A stretch of DNA of 64,000 nt from Sipunculus nudus (lineage: Eukaryota > Annelida > Sipuncula > Golfingiida > Sipunculidae). Shown one piece after another: positions 60,232 to 64,000 of this stretch. The position numbers and the translations under genes were made by a program. Each line of letters opens with the position of its first letter. The first letter of the stretch is position 1. The DNA is taken from NCBI GenBank assembly GCA_026874595.1, contig CM049311.1:5493676-5557675 (forward strand), in the 5' to 3' direction. The notes beneath the pieces are model-generated. The model worked only from the letters and a program-made list of their open reading frames with translations, did not search any database and was not told the DNA's origin.

Positions 60232-63206
60232 AAAGAGTGACTCTTTTAAAAGGAGTGATTTAGCAGGCCTGGTAAATAACTGATATGAATCCATTAAAAT
60301 GAATTTATATTGTGGCTATATGCATTACCACCATAAATATGATTTATTCCTTGGGCGTATGTCCTTACCCTTAATTCGCAGAATTTCAACAATATCTGTG
60401 TATAACTGTTTGAGATTTGTTTTTGTTATATTATTTTTTCTGTACACCCATATTTTGTCCTGCAGGCACTGTCGCCCCATTACACGTGTTGGGGCTAATT
60501 TTATGCACAAACGGGAAGTATGTATAGACCTACTATGGTGACATTCTCAAGGAATATAAGTCCATGAAGCAGTGCCCACTATATACATATCTTTATCAGG
60601 GCAGGTAGCCAACAGCATTGCCAGGCATATTTATATTTCGACTACATTGATCTAATACTGACAATAAATAATATATATTGTTTGCTTAAACAAATCCATG
60701 AACGAAATCGGCTCGCTTAAAACTACGCATGCAGTCTGGCGTATACGTAAGGATTGTTCTTTATAGAAAATCAGACGTGTGGCCAGACAGACTCGTGCTG
60801 GGCTGTCCTGGGCTGTGCGTCATCCAGGTTATATAAAACTGATTAGCTGTCACGTCTCATCTTTTCTTAATTCCTCCATACTTCGGGCCTGCGTGGCTGT
60901 TTGATTATCAATCTTCACTGCTGAAGGGGTACCTGGGTGGTGGGTACGAAGACGTTCGAATCACTTTTAAACCGGCCTCCATCTCTCCTTTTGCTAAAGA
61001 AAAACTGGAATGAATTTCTGTTTCAAATTCATGTAGTTAAAATTTAACTTCTTCCATTCGAGTGTTGTGATTCATTAATTCTTTCACGGTTGATAAACCA
61101 CTCCTCACAACGACAAAGAATTATACATTAATAAGAACCAGTACGTCGGCAGTCTCGCTTTAAGATTATACTTACATCTGAAAAACTTAAAAAGACAAAA
61201 ACATAAAACAGTATCTTTATTGTTAAGAAACAGTAGCTGACAACACATACAAGAATAATAACTTGATATCATATATGCACTCTGGAAACAACAGCATATG
61301 TCAATATACTATATATAAAACATTTGGCATGTCTCTATTAACGAAATCTAACGAAATATGTGTGTGTAAAAGGCACAGTAGTGTGTTTAAAATGGTAATA
61401 TAAATCTGTTCAAAACAGGCAAAATTATATCAGATTAGCTAAGTGATAATAAGCTCTTCCAAAGACCCCACAACATGATAAGTGCTAGATAGAAGACGAT
61501 ATGACGCTGGCACTGTGCTACCACCTGTGAATACTATTAGTACTAGAAAGACCAACTTTACAATAACCTGTTTCACCGCCAGAGGTCTCCCTATGCTTCC
61601 TAAAATAAAGTTAAAAGACTTGAGTATAATATATCATACTGTTAGTATATAGAATTACAAAGGTTTGTACAGCAAGAATTAAATAGCTGTAGTATGGATA
61701 AAGCAATGTATGGAAAATATAGCCCCATTCTAAAGAGATAATGTATATAATATCATATATATTATTTCCATGCACAGCTGATATTATATGTATTAATATA
61801 TCACAATGATCACTCGGTGGGTCTGATGAAAGTTTTGGCATTTGATGTCTCTGTGAGTATAAATACTCAATATATCATAAAATTCTTTTCCTGAACCTCT
61901 CCTAGAAATCTTGGAATGTAACAAACGGTTACAGAATAATGCTGAGCATTGCTGGAATGCAACTTCTTCAAACCATTCATACACACAAGGCTTAATGTGT
62001 ACAATACTGGCAATAATAATACTAGTCATTAAAATATCATGTTAATTAGATAAAACATGTATTACACAGCAAATACTATGTGTATATGTACATGAATTGT
62101 AAATCTATGTAGTTATTTGCAAAAATATGTTGATTAAATTGTGACCATGTTCATGTCAGAAAACAATGATATTATCAAAGTCAACTTTCCCTTCTAACAA
62201 TGTAAATATACAGGAATAGAAATGAATATGTTAATAAACATGACACAGAAATTCAATTACTTTTTCACACTGACATCTAAGGGCTCAACATAATACTTCG
62301 CTAGTTGCCTCTGACTGGTACAATAAAGACAGGATGGATGAATTTCCTGTTTGTCTGAAATCACCTTGTGGTTGAACGATATACTTTAGGCCATGCCCCT
62401 GTCCAATAATATTAAAGACTAAAAATGTGTGTTTAGTTAAGTTTTACTGGTCTAGGCAGTGGATGTGCATGATGTCCTTCTAAATTGTAGAGCCCTGGCA
62501 TGTTATTACTTCATGTGGATAAGGATACAGCAAAGAGGTATGGTTCTTTAAATCCTGTACTGGATAGCTTGATGCAACATACATAAAGTTTCTGGACGGT
62601 GATTCCTAAACCTGCATATAATGTATGTTGATCATTTAGATTAGTATTCCATCCAGCAGTTCATTTTATTAGCTCTTGCTGAATCCTTTTCCTTATGTGT
62701 CAATGTGAACACACATGGATACATAAAAGGAGTTGTCATATTCTGTGATTTTCCATGCCTGTTTCACTATTCATATACATTTGAATGTACCATCAAAAGG
62801 GTGAATTATAAATTTATCACAGTCTTATAATGATCAGCAGTGGTGCCACCTATATATAAAAATATGAATTAAATATGAACTAAAACAGCAGTGAGGCAGT
62901 GGCAAAATGCACACAGCAGCAGATACATCTATATCCCTGCTGTTAAATTTCAAACCATAAAACATCAGTTGATGGGCTTCTGTGTTATACAGAAAATGGA
63001 CACATGGATAGCGAAGTTTCCATATCATGTAAACAAGCATAAAACATCCCTCCTATTGAAAGCTCCAATTGAGAAAATACTGAAATCAATTAATCTGCAA
63101 TGTGGTTACTTTTCATTTAATAGTTTCTGCTAAGCAAGGAGTACATGCCTCCTGACTTATTCAAGTTACCCAATGCTTGTGGAGGCAGCCTTTGTTGTAT
63201 ATGACC
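60232..63206. other. Intergenic DNA, nothing firmly recognised
   Basis: No exon or element end identified. A TATA-like TATATAAAA lies at 60830-60838 on the plus strand, in a GC-richer patch (60720-60960) that could be a promoter. The downstream sequence contains no recognised first exon. Confidence 0.45.
60830..60838 (+). promoter_or_regulatory. Possible TATA box
   Basis: TATATAAAA fits the TATAWAAR consensus and sits in a locally GC-richer stretch. No linked gene is recognised, so this is weak. Confidence 0.2.
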
Positions 63207-63352
63207 ACCAGGGTGCTGGCTTGGGGTCAAGAATGTTGAAAACCAATGAGAGCAGGGCAATGATATGTTCAAGCAAAAACAAACTTGGCAAAAACTCACC
63301 ATAACCAGCTCAGATTGGTTGAACATTCTTGGCCCAGTTCAAACACCCTGGT
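63207..63352. mobile_element. Short foldback element (MITE-like)
   Basis: About 146 bp with imperfect terminal inverted repeats. The left arm is ACCAGGGTG (63207-63215), then CAAGAATGTT and AACCAAT; the right arm is ATTGGTTGAACATTCTTG and CACCCTGGT (63344-63352). The arms extend over about 40 bp with a small insertion on one side. No clear target duplication was found and no superfamily is assigned. Confidence 0.6.
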
Positions 63353-64000
63353 AGCCTTTACAAGCACTTATAAAGTTCAAAAGAAAAGTAACATAACCTC
63401 TTTGTTAGGAATGTAAGCAGGAGCAGACTGTTGACTTTGCTGCGGGGCGGTCTTGTCTCAGGTATTCTCATCAGGTGGTTCATCCAATCATGTTTAAGTA
63501 AAAAACTGTTACCTCATGAAATACTGGACACTGCTGTTTTATGTTCCATACACAAGACTTTAAAACAAAACAAATGCGCTCATTGTCATAAAACTAACTG
63601 ACCTGTGCTTCTCTGAAGGCCTACGCATGAAGGAATGTTAGCACTTCAGTGAAAACAAGAAAATGTTTGCATATATTTGATGTGTATATGTACATACTAA
63701 TCACTGTATTTATATGTATGTATGTTAAGAATGTTCTGTAGCTGATGCTCCATATAAGGAACTGGTGGTAGTCGGTGAAGTGATTAAGCTGCACATGAGC
63801 CATACTTGTCTATGTGTATGTGTGTACATGTATGTATGGATGTGTAGGTGATAATCCCCTGCATCAATATGTTAATGATCAATCTCTATGTGTCTGTGTA
63901 TGTGTGTAGGGGGATATATATACAGACATTTTCTGTTAAATCTCATGTTAATTCCAATACTATACATATTCAAACAGTTAACCTTCGACCTGTACAGACA
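63353..64000. other. Intergenic DNA to window end
   Basis: No gene recognised; TG/TA-rich stretches near 63680-63730 and 63800-63920. Confidence 0.6.

Overview
The window is nuclear DNA from an invertebrate animal, most likely a bivalve mollusc. It is AT-rich, has split genes with GT-AG introns, and is crowded with tandem-repeat transposon families that open with a hairpin and a GTCC, CCG or ACG microsatellite, a style I associate with bivalves. The species cannot be named from the sequence. No operons, CRISPR arrays or bacterial genes are present.

Only two protein-coding host genes are supported, and they stand head to head. RSPH3 (radial spoke head protein 3 of the ciliary axoneme) runs on the minus strand from 15360 to 5312 in seven coding exons and encodes 408 residues. 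FDX1 (mitochondrial [2Fe-2S] ferredoxin, adrenodoxin type) runs on the plus strand from 15938 to 40623 in four coding exons and encodes 170 residues. Their start codons are 577 bp apart. The shared promoter holds a perfect RFX X-box and a forkhead site, as expected for a cilium gene, and nuclear-receptor half-sites next to FDX1.

Layout: 1-4839 intergenic with AT microsatellites; 4840-15360 RSPH3, with a young 5'-truncated LINE in intron 1 bounded by a 14-bp target duplication; 15361-15937 bidirectional promoter; 15938-40623 FDX1, whose 20.2-kb first intron is mostly nested repeats; 40624-42510 probable 3' UTR; 44007-45827 another repeat element; 46711-52800 a 288-bp-period satellite in which nearly every half unit carries AGGTCA clusters; 52800-57800 sparse intergenic DNA with one SINE-like remnant; 57812-60231 a further repeat element; 60232-64000 intergenic DNA with a small foldback element.

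The most interesting signal is that three repeat families with unrelated ends share one plan. Each has an 11-12 bp inverted repeat, terminal at the 5' end but placed inside a terminal hairpin at the 3' end, with a microsatellite near the 5' end and an internal tandem array. That is the asymmetric-terminal-repeat plan of Helentrons and their non-autonomous HINEs. One copy (28677-30592) sits in an array monomer whose empty version is present nearby, so its ends are known almost to the base, and it carries a remnant resembling an exonuclease/endonuclease/phosphatase-type endonuclease near its 3' end. Four families also share the palindrome GGTGGCGCCACC (one as a single-mismatch version), repeated about every 140-340 bp in the arrays and resembling a CTCF core.
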